Assembly (NCBI RefSeq): GCF_022763245.1
Contig: NZ_JALEGV010000014.1
Span: forward strand, 124,001-188,000
From: Oricola sp.
GTDB lineage: Bacteria > Pseudomonadota > Alphaproteobacteria > Rhizobiales > Rhizobiaceae
DNA: 64,000 nucleotides
Reading direction: 5' to 3'
How positions within the stretch are numbered: position 1 is the first letter of the stretch; every line of letters starts with the position of its first letter. A program made the position numbers and the translations under genes. Positions 52,587-62,622 of the stretch are shown piece after piece. Below the pieces are notes generated by a model. That model did not search any database and was not told the DNA's origin. It saw only the letters and a list, made by a program, of their open reading frames with translations.

Positions 52587-52619
52587 AACTTAGCAACTGA
52601 AAAACTTAGTTGCTAAGTT
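52587..52619. promoter_or_regulatory. Large perfect palindrome between divergent operons (GntR operator)
   Basis: AACTTAGCAACT (52587-52598) and AGTTGCTAAGTT (52608-52619) are perfect inverted copies around nine bases. Nested inside the right side is AACTTAG-TTG-CTAAGTT (52603-52619), itself a perfect dyad. It lies between the enolase-family gene (minus) and the GntR gene (plus), and so can control both operons. Confidence 0.72.
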
Positions 52620-52658
52620 GCTGAGCGATGTGATAGGCCTGCCGGAAAAGGAAATCCG

Positions 52659-53423
52659 ATGATCGACCTGCCCGAGAAGAAGCCGATGTTCTCCGCGAAG
52701 CTCGCGACGCCGTCCAAGCTGGCGGATTCCGTTTCCGACGCCATCGCCGCCGCGCTCTTCGACGGGCGCATCGCGCCGGGAGAGCCGCTGCCGCCGGAAG
52801 GCGAGATCGCGCGGGAGTTCGGTGTCAGCAAGCCGATCGCGCGCGAGGCGTTGCGCCAGCTGACTTCGGCCGGGCTCGTCTCCACGCAGCAGGGAAAGGT
52901 CGCCCGCGCCAAGGCGCTGAATGGCGAGCCGCTGGAGAGGATTTACGGCTACGCCGTCCGGTCGAGCCTGAAGCGGTTGCAGGAGGCGAACGAGATGCGC
53001 CGTGTCATCGAGACCGGCATCGCACGGCTGGCCGCCGAGCGCCGGATCAAGGCGGGGCTGGTGACGATGGAGCGCGCCCTTGAAGAGATGCGTGAGGGGC
53101 TCGGCGATCCGGCAGCCTTCACCGAGGCCGACATCCTGTTCCACATGGGCATGGCGACCGCCACGGGCAATTCCATGATCCGCGTGCAGATGGAGGGCAT
53201 GCGATCGGTTCAGCGAGAGGTCTCCGAACTGTTCTCGCAGCGCTCCAACCGCAGCCGGTCGGACTGGCAGGCGACCATCGACCGCCACCAGGCGCTCTAT
53301 GACGCCATCGCCGCAGGCGACGCCGACAATGCCGAGCGGCGGATCGACATCCATTTCGCGGCGGCGGATATCGCTTCGCTCGAGGTTGCCGACGAACTCG
53401 AATCCCGAGGCGGACGTCCGTGA
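52659..53423 (+). CDS. GntR-family regulator (FadR/FCD type)
   Basis: 254-residue regulator. Winged helix at about 20-80 (PLPPEGEIAREFGVSKPIAREALRQL split), then a helical FCD domain whose likely metal ligands are the His of ILFHMGMATATG and the His of TIDRHQALYDAI and DIHFAAAD. Divergent from the enolase-family gene with a large palindrome in between; leads an operon with SDR, SMP-30 lactonase and a sugar importer. It probably senses a sugar acid. Confidence 0.9.
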   Translation: MIDLPEKKPMFSAKLATPSKLADSVSDAIAAALFDGRIAPGEPLPPEGEIAREFGVSKPIAREALRQLTSAGLVSTQQGKVARAKALNGEPLERIYGYAVRSSLKRLQEANEMRRVIETGIARLAAERRIKAGLVTMERALEEMREGLGDPAAFTEADILFHMGMATATGNSMIRVQMEGMRSVQREVSELFSQRSNRSRSDWQATIDRHQALYDAIAAGDADNAERRIDIHFAAADIASLEVADELESRGGRP

Positions 53424-54214
53424 ACGGGATCTTCTCGCTTGCTGGCCGGAGGGCGCTCGTCACGGGCGCGAACACCGGTATCGGGCGAGCGATCGCTCTC
53501 GGCCTCGCCGGCCAGGGCGCGGACGTCGTTCTGCATCATCTGGGCGATCACGCCGGCGCCGAGGCGGCGCGGGCCGAAATCGCCGGACTGGGGCGCAAGG
53601 TCTCCGTCATTGAGGCGGATTTCGCCGATCGGAGCGCCGTCGGTGCGCTCGCCGCTGCGGCGCTCCGTGGTGGTCCCGTCGATATCCTGATCGCCAACGC
53701 CGCGATTGAAATGCGGTCCGCCTGGACAGCGCTCGGCGAGGACAGCCTCGACGCCCAAGTTGCCGTCAACTTCACGTCACTGATCGCATTGGCACAGGCA
53801 TTCGTGCCCGCAATGCAGGCGCGCGGCTGGGGCCGCGTGGTCGCGACCAACAGCGTGATGGCGTCCCGTCCGCGCGCGGAAACGCTCGTCTACGCGTCGC
53901 TCAAATCTGCCCAGCTGACCACGATAAGGGCGATTGCCCGCGAGGTTGCGTGCGACGGTGTGACGATGAACGTCATCGCCCCGGGCGCGATCGAAACCGA
54001 AGCGAATGCCGCGCGCTATGCCGATCCCGAATTCCTGCGGGCGGTGGTCGCGAAGATCCCCGCGGGCCGGCAGGGGCGGCCAGAAGATTGCGTCGGGCCC
54101 GTTCTGATGCTCTGCAGCGCGGCCGGCGCCTACGTGACCGGCGCCAGCATACCGGTCGACGGGGGCTGGACCATCGGCGATGCGACCGGAGCCTTGCCGG
54201 GAGAAGCCGCATGA
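53420..54214 (+). CDS. Short-chain dehydrogenase/reductase
   Basis: 264-residue classical SDR. NAD(P) motif TGANTGIGRA, NAG-like motif IANAAIEM, catalytic Ser in TNSVMAS and Y-x-x-x-K in YASLKSA. C-terminal GAYVTGASIPVDGGWTIG is typical. GTG start overlapping the GntR stop. Probably oxidises a sugar or sugar alcohol to the lactone used by the next gene. Confidence 0.9.
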   Translation: MNGIFSLAGRRALVTGANTGIGRAIALGLAGQGADVVLHHLGDHAGAEAARAEIAGLGRKVSVIEADFADRSAVGALAAAALRGGPVDILIANAAIEMRSAWTALGEDSLDAQVAVNFTSLIALAQAFVPAMQARGWGRVVATNSVMASRPRAETLVYASLKSAQLTTIRAIAREVACDGVTMNVIAPGAIETEANAARYADPEFLRAVVAKIPAGRQGRPEDCVGPVLMLCSAAGAYVTGASIPVDGGWTIGDATGALPGEAA

Positions 54215-55116
54215 GCGCCCGGGCCGACATCCGCGTGATCTGCGACATTCGGCACATGGTCGGCGAGAGCCCTCTCTGGGACACGCGCGCCGGCTGCCTG
54301 TGGTGGGTTGATGCCGCCGGGCGGGAGGTTCGTCGCTACGAGGCGAAATCCGGAGCGGTCACGACCTTCGCAATGCCGTTTCCTCCGTCCGCGCTGGCGC
54401 TGGCACAGGACGGCGCCGTCATCGTCGCGGCCGGGGACGGTTGGCACCGCCTCGACACGGAGACCGGCGAGGTCTCGACGATCGCGCGGATTGAAAGCGC
54501 GCCCGAAGGCACGCGCATGAATGACGGCGTCGTCGATGCGGCCGGTCGCTTCTGGACCGGAACCATGAGCACGTCTTCGGCGCGCGACCCTGTCGGCGGC
54601 CTCTATTGCCTCGACGGCGACCGGATTCTTAGCGCCGTCTCCGGCCTGCGCGTTCAAAACGGCACGGCGATCTCGCCTGACGGCCGGACCTTCTACCTGG
54701 CCGACAGCCATGCGGACGTCGCCACCATCTGGGCCTTCGACTTCGACACCGCCTCCGGCACGCTCTCCAACCGTCGGGTGTTTCACCGTCCGTCCCGTGG
54801 CCGCCCGGACGGCGCCGCCGTCGACGCCGAGGGTTGCTACTGGTTCGCCGCCATTGATGGCGGCTGCATCGTCCGGCTCGATCCGGACGGCAAGGAGATG
54901 CAGGCCGTCGAGTTGCCGGTCTCCCGCCCCACCAAGCCGGCGTTTGGAGGAGACGGTCTCTCGACGCTCTTCATCACCACAATGAGCCTCGGCCTCGACG
55001 TGGCGGCGGAACCGCTGGCCGGCACCGTGCTCGCCATCGAGACGGAGGTGCGGGGCTTCGAACAGCCGCATGTGACGAGAATTCCGGCCGGGTCGCCTGC
55101 CCGGCTGGACGCCTGA
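54211..55116 (+). CDS. SMP-30/gluconolactonase family lactonase
   Basis: 301-residue six-bladed beta-propeller. Metal ligands of the family are visible: Glu in MVGESPLWD, Asn in VQNGTAISPDG and Asp in GRPDGAAVDAEG; RMNDGVVDAAGRFWTGTM is the usual central stretch. Hydrolyses sugar lactones to aldonic acids. With the SDR before it (ATGA overlap) it forms a dehydrogenase-lactonase pair, feeding the enolase-family dehydratase across the divergent promoter. Confidence 0.9.
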   Translation: MSARADIRVICDIRHMVGESPLWDTRAGCLWWVDAAGREVRRYEAKSGAVTTFAMPFPPSALALAQDGAVIVAAGDGWHRLDTETGEVSTIARIESAPEGTRMNDGVVDAAGRFWTGTMSTSSARDPVGGLYCLDGDRILSAVSGLRVQNGTAISPDGRTFYLADSHADVATIWAFDFDTASGTLSNRRVFHRPSRGRPDGAAVDAEGCYWFAAIDGGCIVRLDPDGKEMQAVELPVSRPTKPAFGGDGLSTLFITTMSLGLDVAAEPLAGTVLAIETEVRGFEQPHVTRIPAGSPARLDA

Positions 55117-55148
55117 CGATCCAGTCTAAACATCCAGGGAGGATATCC

Positions 55149-56396
55149 ATGACCAGTCTGAAGTTGAAAATCACCGTATCGGCCTTGGCGCTCTGCCTTG
55201 CCTCGACCGCCGTGTCCGCAGAGGATCTGCGCTTCACCGTGTGGACCGGCAATGAAGCGCATTTGAACATGCTCAAAGGCATTGCCGATGGGTTCGAGGC
55301 AACCCATGACGGCGTGACCGTCACGTTCGAGACGATCCCCGCGGGCGATTACATCCAGAAGCTGACCTTTCAGCTCGCGGGCGGAAACCCGCCGGATCTT
55401 GGCTGGATGTTCGAGGATTCCATGCCCGCCTTCGTGGCGGCCAACGTCGTCGCGCCGCTGACGGCGACACTGGAAGGCACCGACGGTTACGATCTCGCAG
55501 ATTTCTCCGAACCCGCCATGGGCCTCTGGAAGAAGGACGACGAGATTTACGGCGTCCCGTTCTCCACCTCGCCCTTCATGATCTACTACAACAAGGACAT
55601 GTTCGACGCCGCCGGACTGGAGGATCCGCTGGCGCTGGCCGAAAAGGGCGAATGGACCATGGCGAAGTTCCGCGAGGTCTCCATGGCGCTCACCAAGCCG
55701 GGTGAACGCGTCTGGGGCTTCGAGTTCAAGGACGGCCAGGGCTACGACACCCGCATCATGCACGCCGTCATGCCCGCGATCCGCGCCAACGGCGGCGATG
55801 CCTGGGCGAATGGCGAATGTGGCTTCGACAAGCCCGAGGCGGTCGAGGCCATCCAGACGCTCCACGACATGGTGTTCGTCGACAAGTCCATCGTCCCGCC
55901 GGGCGAGCAGGGTGACTATTTCTCCGGCGCGTCGGCGATGACGATCAACCAGATCTCCCGCGCCTCGAAGATGCCCGATGCGGGTTTCAACTGGGGTATC
56001 GCGCCGCTGCCTTCAGGTCCGGGCGGCGAGTCGCCGGTGATCGGTCAGGCCGGTCTCGTGGTATTCTCGAAGTCGCAGCATGTCGATCTCGCCAAGGATT
56101 TCATCGCCTGGATGACCAACAAGGAGAATGTCGCCGTGATGGCGCAGTTCTTCCCGCCGGCGCGCGCCTCGGTGCTCGACAGCGATGCCTTCACCCAGGC
56201 CAACAAGCTGATCCCTGCCGAGCAGATGAAGAACGTCGCCGCCGCGATCAAGAACGGCAAGGTGCTGCCGAGCCACCAGAAGGCCCCGCAGATCCTCGCG
56301 GCCCAGAAGCCTCGCTTCGACGCGTTGTGGCGTGCCGACGCCGACGTGAACGCGTCGATCGGCGCCATCTGCGACGCGATCAAGCCGCAGCTCTGA
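55149..56396 (+). CDS. Sugar ABC importer substrate-binding protein
   Basis: 415-residue extracellular solute-binding protein family 1 member with a Sec signal peptide (cleavage near VSA-ED, residue 25). Phrases: AGGNPPDLGWMFEDSMPAF, IYGVPFSTSPFMIYYNKDMFDAAGL (split) and FSGASAMTINQ. Binds a mono- or oligosaccharide. GGGAGG precedes the ATG. Part of the GntR-led operon. Confidence 0.9.
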   Translation: MTSLKLKITVSALALCLASTAVSAEDLRFTVWTGNEAHLNMLKGIADGFEATHDGVTVTFETIPAGDYIQKLTFQLAGGNPPDLGWMFEDSMPAFVAANVVAPLTATLEGTDGYDLADFSEPAMGLWKKDDEIYGVPFSTSPFMIYYNKDMFDAAGLEDPLALAEKGEWTMAKFREVSMALTKPGERVWGFEFKDGQGYDTRIMHAVMPAIRANGGDAWANGECGFDKPEAVEAIQTLHDMVFVDKSIVPPGEQGDYFSGASAMTINQISRASKMPDAGFNWGIAPLPSGPGGESPVIGQAGLVVFSKSQHVDLAKDFIAWMTNKENVAVMAQFFPPARASVLDSDAFTQANKLIPAEQMKNVAAAIKNGKVLPSHQKAPQILAAQKPRFDALWRADADVNASIGAICDAIKPQL

Positions 56397-56409
56397 TCGG
56401 ACATTCCGC

Positions 56410-57339
56410 GTGACCGCAACAGACGATAGCAAGACCATGGCGCGCGCATCGCGCGCGCCATGGCTTACCCTGAAGCGCCGGGAGGCGCTCGAGGCGTGGC
56501 TGTTCGTGAGCCCGACGCTCGCTGGCTTCCTGGTCTTCTTTCTCGGCCCGCTCATCGCGGTCGTGATCTATTCGATGTCGGAATGGAACCTCCTGTCCGG
56601 TGAACAGATCTTCGTCGGCCTCGCGAACTTCCATGACGCGCTGACCGTCAATCCGGATTTCTGGCATGTCATCCGCAATTCGGTGATCTTTGCGATCGGC
56701 CTCGTTCCAATGAACATGGCGCTCGCGCTGACGCTTGCGATCGCGCTGTCGCGGCCGCGCAAGGGTGTTGTCTTCTTTCGAACCGTCTTCTTCGCGCCGG
56801 TGATCACCTCGGCCGTCGCCTGGGCGATTGTGTGGAAGTTTCTGCTCCAGGGCGAGGGGGGAACCGTCAACCAGCTTCTCTCCGTCGTCGGCATCGACGG
56901 ACCGAACTGGCTTCGGGAGCCTGACTGGGCGATGGCGGCGGTCATCGTCACCCGCGTCATCAAGATGGTCGGTCTGAACATGATCCTCTACATCGCCGCC
57001 CTGCAGTCCATTCCTCGCGACTACGAGGAAGCGGCCCGCCTCGAGGGCGCGTCGGGCTGGCAGGTCTTCCGCATGGTGACATGGCCGCTCCTTGCTCCGA
57101 CGACGCTGATCATCATGGTCATCACCTCGATCGGTTCCTTCAAGGTGTTCGACCACATCTACCTCATGACAGGCGGCGGCCCGGAGAACGGCACCCTGGT
57201 TCTCGCCTTCTACATCTACGAACAGGCATTCGAGTTCTTCAATGTCGGCTACGCCTCCGCGCTCGCCATGATCATGTTCGTCATCGTCCTCGCCTTGACG
57301 ATCGTGCAGCTCATCCTGCGCCAGAAGGGGGCCACATGA
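56410..57339 (+). CDS. Sugar ABC importer permease (MalF/UgpA type)
   Basis: 309-residue permease with six hydrophobic segments. EAARLEGASGWQVFRMVTWPLL is the EAA loop (split EAARLEGASGW, VFRMVTWPLL) that contacts the ATPase. GTG start at 56410. Pairs with the MalG-type permease, which it overlaps by four bases. Confidence 0.9.
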   Translation: MTATDDSKTMARASRAPWLTLKRREALEAWLFVSPTLAGFLVFFLGPLIAVVIYSMSEWNLLSGEQIFVGLANFHDALTVNPDFWHVIRNSVIFAIGLVPMNMALALTLAIALSRPRKGVVFFRTVFFAPVITSAVAWAIVWKFLLQGEGGTVNQLLSVVGIDGPNWLREPDWAMAAVIVTRVIKMVGLNMILYIAALQSIPRDYEEAARLEGASGWQVFRMVTWPLLAPTTLIIMVITSIGSFKVFDHIYLMTGGGPENGTLVLAFYIYEQAFEFFNVGYASALAMIMFVIVLALTIVQLILRQKGAT

Positions 57340-58178
57340 CCCAGCGCCAGCTCGACCGTATCAAGCAAGTCATGTGGGTGCTTTCGCTCGCCATCCTCGC
57401 AGTGCCCTTCGTGTTTCCGTTTCTCTGGATGGTCTCCTCGGGCTTCAAGAGCGCAGCGGAAATCTTCGGGCAACCCTCGCTCATCCCGCGCGCATGGCGA
57501 TGGTCCAATTTCGTCGAGGTGTTCGAATACCAGCCCTTTGCGCGCCAGTATTTCAATTCGCTCTACATCGCCTGCCTGGTGACGGGGCTGACGCTCGTCC
57601 TGTCGTCCCTGGCCGGCTATGCACTTGCACGCATGCGCTTCGCCGGCGCGGGACTGCTCATGCTCTTTCTCGTTTCGGCGCTGATGGTCCCGGAGGAGGT
57701 GACGATCATCCCGAACTTCTTCCTGATGCGCTGGCTCGGCGTCATGGACACGCATGTGCCGCTCGTCCTCCTGCCGGTCTTCGGCCCGCATGGCGTGATG
57801 GCGACCTTCCTGATGCGCCAGTATTTCGTGGCCTTGCCGAGGGAACTTGAGGAGGCGGGGCGGATGGACGGCCTGTCGCGGGTCGGCATCTGGTGGAGGA
57901 TCGCCCTCCCGATGTCGCGCCCGGCGCTCGCGGCCGTCGCCATCATCACGTTCCTGTTCTCGTGGAACCTGTTCCTCGAGCCCCTCGTCTTCCTGTCCAG
58001 CCTGAACAACTTCACCCTTCCGCTGGCGCTGTCGAACTTCACGGATCCCTACGGCGCGCCGCTGTGGCACCTCCAGCTTGCCGCGACCTCGCTCGCCGTG
58101 GTGCCGATCCTGATCGTCTATCTGATCGCGCAGCGGCAAATCATCGAGAGCTTCGCAATGTCGGGCGTGAAGGGATGA
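57336..58178 (+). CDS. Sugar ABC importer permease (MalG/UgpE type)
   Basis: 280-residue permease with six hydrophobic segments and the EAA loop EEAGRMDGLSRVGIWWRIALP (split EEAGRMDGLSR, IWWRIALP). ATG overlaps the preceding stop (ATGA). The gene is followed 31 bases later by the ATPase. Confidence 0.9.
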   Translation: MTQRQLDRIKQVMWVLSLAILAVPFVFPFLWMVSSGFKSAAEIFGQPSLIPRAWRWSNFVEVFEYQPFARQYFNSLYIACLVTGLTLVLSSLAGYALARMRFAGAGLLMLFLVSALMVPEEVTIIPNFFLMRWLGVMDTHVPLVLLPVFGPHGVMATFLMRQYFVALPRELEEAGRMDGLSRVGIWWRIALPMSRPALAAVAIITFLFSWNLFLEPLVFLSSLNNFTLPLALSNFTDPYGAPLWHLQLAATSLAVVPILIVYLIAQRQIIESFAMSGVKG

Positions 58179-58209
58179 ACACCGCAATGACACTTTTCCA
58201 GGGCCGCCC

Positions 58210-59241
<1,032 letters not shown>

Positions 59242-59418
59242 CACGGTCAGGGTGGCAGCAGGTTACGACGCATGCGGTCGGTCTGGATCGCGACAACCGG
59301 CACATTCCGGGGGCACGCGACAGGCTTCGAATCTGCCAGAAGCCGCTTGCGCAAGACTCCCGAGTGAAGGTTGCGGATCGTTCGGTTATCGACGCCGGAT
59401 CATCGCTTGACGCCTCAG

Positions 59419-59457
59419 GCACCCCTTAGCTCGGTCGGATAGAGCGCTGCTCTCCGA
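59419..59457 (+). pseudogene. 5' fragment of a tRNA-Arg(CCG)-like gene
   Basis: From 59419 the sequence reads as a tRNA 5' half: acceptor strand GCACCCC, D arm AGCTCGGTCGGATAGAGC, then anticodon stem CTGCT and loop CTCCGAA (anticodon CCG). The next bases (ACGTC) do not pair with CTGCT, and no T arm or 3' acceptor strand follows. So it is a truncated copy, as left at the end of an integrated element or by a rearrangement. Bases 59242-59418 hold no recognisable gene, nor do 59458-59522. Confidence 0.6.
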
Positions 59458-59522
59458 AACGTCCTCGGCTTGATGATGCCGCGGTTGGCAATGATTGCCG
59501 GCCCTGGCGTCCGCCGGTTTGT

Positions 59523-60458
59523 TCATGCGTCGTCACGCGACCGGACCCTCGACAGCAGATCCGCGACGTCTCCGGCGAGGAGATCGGCGACTTTCATGGC
59601 GATGCGGGGCAGCGCGCGCCGTGAGCTGATGCCGAGCGAAATGCTCTGCGGCATGATGTTCTGACCGGTGACAGGGATGGCGACGAGGCTGCCCTCGAGC
59701 AGTTCGCGGGCCGTGTCGAGTTCCGATGTCAACGCGACGTGGCTGCCCGAAACGACCATCTGCTTCAACAATTGCAGCGAGTTGGTGACCACCGGCGCGC
59801 GGTTCTCGGAGAATATCCAGCCGTGACGCGCCTCTAGCATTCGACGGATGGCAAGCGCCGGACTTTGAACAGCGATGGCGTGGTCGCGCACCATCGACAG
59901 GTTCACCTCGTCGTACGCGGCAAGCGGGTGACCGGGCGCAGCGACGCAGTGCAACGGAAGGCACTCGTTCCAAATGACATGGACATCGCGCTGCGGTCGC
60001 AGATTGAAGGCGAGAACCATGTCCGTCTCGTCCGCGAAGAGTGCGGCCAGCGCATCGTCCGGTGTCGCGATCTCGATGTCGATGCGCACTTTCGGATAGA
60101 CCTCCGCGACATGATGCAGGAAGTCCGGCAGAAGGCTGTTGACCAGGCTGTCCATCGTGACCAGCCGGATATGGCCGAGATTGACACCCTGCATCTGTTT
60201 GACATCGGACCAGATGCGGTTCTCGTCGGCGCGCCAACGTCGCGCGAGCACGATGAACATCTCGCCGACCGGCGACAGCGACATGCCCGTGGTAGTGCGG
60301 TCGAAAAGCAGCACGCCGAGCCTGTCTTCCAAGAGCTTGATCTGGCGATCGATCGCCGAGGCCGCGATGCCGATGGCGCGCGATGCGGCCTGAATCGAGC
60401 CGTGCTCGGATACGGCCTCGACATATTGCAGGCCGCGGGGAACGAGGTGAAGCGCCAT
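59523..60458 (-). CDS. LysR-family regulator of the ureide operon
   Basis: About 311 residues. Helix-turn-helix GSIQAASRAIGIAASAIDRQI (split GSIQAASRAIG, AASAIDRQIKLLEDRLG) and two-lobed effector domain. I chose the ATG at 60458, with GGA-rich bases upstream; another ATG at 60473 is possible. Divergent from the OHCU decarboxylase gene across a 121-base gap with two palindromes, so it probably activates that operon in response to a ureide. Confidence 0.87.
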   Translation of the reverse strand: MALHLVPRGLQYVEAVSEHGSIQAASRAIGIAASAIDRQIKLLEDRLGVLLFDRTTTGMSLSPVGEMFIVLARRWRADENRIWSDVKQMQGVNLGHIRLVTMDSLVNSLLPDFLHHVAEVYPKVRIDIEIATPDDALAALFADETDMVLAFNLRPQRDVHVIWNECLPLHCVAAPGHPLAAYDEVNLSMVRDHAIAVQSPALAIRRMLEARHGWIFSENRAPVVTNSLQLLKQMVVSGSHVALTSELDTARELLEGSLVAIPVTGQNIMPQSISLGISSRRALPRIAMKVADLLAGDVADLLSRVRSRDDA

Positions 60459-60492
60459 GGCGATCCATTCCAATTATCAGAATGATTTGTTG

Positions 60493-60527
60493 TCCATAAT
60501 ATCATGGATTGCAATGTCCCCATGGGG
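60493..60527. promoter_or_regulatory. Two palindromes between the LysR and OHCU decarboxylase genes
   Basis: TCCATAATATCATGGA (60493-60508) is a near-perfect dyad, and CCCCATGGGG (60518-60527) is a perfect one. Both lie in the divergent gap, 50-90 bases before the OHCU decarboxylase ATG and 35-70 bases before the LysR start. They are candidate LysR-binding sites. Confidence 0.45.
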
Positions 60528-60579
60528 GTAGCCTCGAGGCACCAAGACCGAAACCAGGCAGACAGGGCCCACCGACCCG

Positions 60580-61146
60580 ATGAATTCCGCACTCCAGAAA
60601 CTGAACTCCGTGTCGCGAAACGTGGCGATCTCCATGCTGGAGCCCCTCGTGGAACGTTCGGCCTGGGTCGCGGCGATGGCAGCCGATGAGCGGCCCTTCG
60701 CCGACAGCGCGGAACTCGCCATGGCGCTGGTCGATCTGATCCTCGCTTCCGGGCGCGAGAAACAGCTGGAGCTGTTCAGGGCACATCCCGAACTCGCCGG
60801 ACGTGAGGCCGAGGAAGGCAGCATGACGGATGCATCGGTCAGCGAACAGGCGCGCCTCGGCCTTCTCAGCCTCACGCCGGCCGACGCGGCGCGCCTGAAG
60901 TCCATGAACTCGGCCTACCGCACCCGGTTCGGCCATCCCTTTGTCATAGCCCTTCACCGCGTTACCGACCTTGGAACGCTGTTCGAAATCTTCGAACGCC
61001 GCCTCTCCTCCACGGCGATCGAGGAGCATACCGCGACACTTGCCGAGATTTCGTCGGTGATACTGTCGCGGACCCGCCAAGCCTTTGAGCCAGACCCGAA
61101 ACCCTCCCCCAAGCAGGAACCCGTGAACCAGGAGCAACTGTCATGA
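60580..61146 (+). CDS. uraD: OHCU decarboxylase (2-oxo-4-hydroxy-4-carboxy-5-ureidoimidazoline decarboxylase)
   Basis: 188-residue helical enzyme that converts OHCU, formed from urate via 5-hydroxyisourate, to S-allantoin. Family marks: ERSAWVAAMAADERPF, catalytic His69 in FRAHPELAG, Glu/Ser region GSMTDASVSEQA and YRTRFGHPFVIAL. The C-terminus carries a Pro/Lys tail (EPDPKPSPKQEP). No urate oxidase or 5-hydroxyisourate hydrolase gene is in view; they may lie elsewhere. It leads the TRAP transporter operon (ATGA overlap). Confidence 0.9.
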   Translation: MNSALQKLNSVSRNVAISMLEPLVERSAWVAAMAADERPFADSAELAMALVDLILASGREKQLELFRAHPELAGREAEEGSMTDASVSEQARLGLLSLTPADAARLKSMNSAYRTRFGHPFVIALHRVTDLGTLFEIFERRLSSTAIEEHTATLAEISSVILSRTRQAFEPDPKPSPKQEPVNQEQLS

Positions 61147-62132
61147 AAACCATTCTCGCACTTGCCGCATCAACCGCCATCGCATTCAGCACGATGGCCG
61201 CGCAGGCCGAAACGATCCGCGTCGCAGGCAATTTCGCAACCGAACATTCCTCGTCGCTCGCCATGGTGAAATTCGAGGAGGAACTCGAGCGCCTCTCCGG
61301 TGGCGAGATTGACGTCAACATCTTCCCCGCACAGCAGCTCGGCGGCGCGGCCGAAAACGTGCAGGCCGTGAAGATCGGCGGGGTCGAGATGATGTGGGTG
61401 GGCACCGCCTATCTGACCCGCACGGTGCCCGGCCTCGAGATCATTGGCCTCCCGTTCCAGTTCAAGGATCGCGAGCAGGCCTTCGCTATCGTTGACGGTC
61501 CGGTCGGTTCGGCACTCGACGCGGAACTCGCCGATGAGGGCATGACCTCCATGGGCTACATGGAGCTCGGTTTCCGCCAATTGACCAACAATGTCCGCCC
61601 GATCGAAAAGATCGAGGATATTGCGGGCCTCAAGATCCGCCTCCAGCCGAACGAGACGCATCTCGCGACCTTCCGGGCCCTTGGCGCCAATCCAGTGGCC
61701 ATGGATGTGAAGGAGCTCTACTCGGCGCTCGAACAAGGCGTCATCGACGGCCAGGAAAATCCCTTCGCGATCATCAACGTCGCGGGCTATGCCGAGGTCC
61801 AGAAATACGTTTCCAACACCGGACATTTCTTTGACTTCATCTCGGTTGCCGCCAACAAGAAGTGGTTCGACGGTCTCGATGCGGACAAGCAGGCGATGAT
61901 CAAGGAAGCAATGGCGACCGCGGTTGCGTTCCAGCGCGAACTTGCCGCCGAGCAGGACGCGGCCGGCCTCGGCCAACTCGTCGACAAGGGCATGACCTAT
62001 ACCGAGGTTTCCCCGGAACTTGCCGCCGCGCTCCGCGACAAGACCGCCAATGTCGCCGCGGAGACGAAGAGCCGCCTCGATCCGGACCTGGTCACGCTGC
62101 TTGACAGCGAGATCGAAAAGCTCGGCATGTAG
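61143..62132 (+). CDS. TRAP transporter substrate-binding protein (DctP family)
   Basis: 329-residue periplasmic protein with a Sec signal peptide (cleavage after AQA, about residue 22). DctP marks: FPAQQLGGAAENVQAVKIGG, the Arg of IRLQPNETHLATFRALGANP (split IRLQPNETH, FRALGANP) that binds a carboxylate, and ALEQGVIDGQENPFAI. Overlaps the OHCU decarboxylase gene, so it likely binds urate, allantoin, allantoate or a related carboxylate; this is inferred. Confidence 0.9.
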   Translation: MKTILALAASTAIAFSTMAAQAETIRVAGNFATEHSSSLAMVKFEEELERLSGGEIDVNIFPAQQLGGAAENVQAVKIGGVEMMWVGTAYLTRTVPGLEIIGLPFQFKDREQAFAIVDGPVGSALDAELADEGMTSMGYMELGFRQLTNNVRPIEKIEDIAGLKIRLQPNETHLATFRALGANPVAMDVKELYSALEQGVIDGQENPFAIINVAGYAEVQKYVSNTGHFFDFISVAANKKWFDGLDADKQAMIKEAMATAVAFQRELAAEQDAAGLGQLVDKGMTYTEVSPELAAALRDKTANVAAETKSRLDPDLVTLLDSEIEKLGM

Positions 62133-62136
62133 TCCG

Positions 62137-62622
62137 ATGCTGCTCGACCGCATCTTCTCGCAGGTCCTCGCGCGCGCCGATCAAGGCGCGCGCATCCTCG
62201 TGATATCCTGTGCGGCGCTGATGGTGGTCGTCGTCTCCGCGCAGGTGGTCATGCGCTACGTGTTCAACGGCTCTTTCGACTGGGCCGACGAGGTCAGCCG
62301 GCTCGCATTCGTCTGGACGATCTTCCTGGCGATACCGCTCGGCATCCGCGACGGCACGCATGTGGGCATCGAATTGCTCGTGGAACGTTTTCCACCCAAG
62401 CTACGCCGGATTTCCGGGCGGGCGATGAGCCTGCTTGCCGCCGGAATGATGCTGGTCGTGTTCTACACGTCGGTCTTGGTCGCGCAATTGACATGGTCCG
62501 AGCGCCTCGGCGCTATCGATGTCACCTCAAGCATCTTCTTCTTTCCCATCATCGCCGGCGCGCTGCATTCCGCGCTGCATCTCGCCCATATGGGCGTGTT
62601 TCCGGTGGAGTCGGGGAAATGA
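62137..62622 (+). CDS. TRAP transporter small membrane subunit (DctQ family)
   Basis: 161-residue membrane protein with four hydrophobic segments. Conserved VVMRYVFNGSFDWADEVSRL (split VMRYVFN, WADEVSRLAFVW) and RDGTHVGIELL. Four bases after DctP stop; ATGA overlap with the large subunit. Confidence 0.88.
   Translation: MLLDRIFSQVLARADQGARILVISCAALMVVVVSAQVVMRYVFNGSFDWADEVSRLAFVWTIFLAIPLGIRDGTHVGIELLVERFPPKLRRISGRAMSLLAAGMMLVVFYTSVLVAQLTWSERLGAIDVTSSIFFFPIIAGALHSALHLAHMGVFPVESGK

Noticed and set aside
59419-59522. Complete, working tRNA-Arg gene
   Set aside because: The 3' side of the anticodon stem, the T arm and the acceptor 3' strand are missing.
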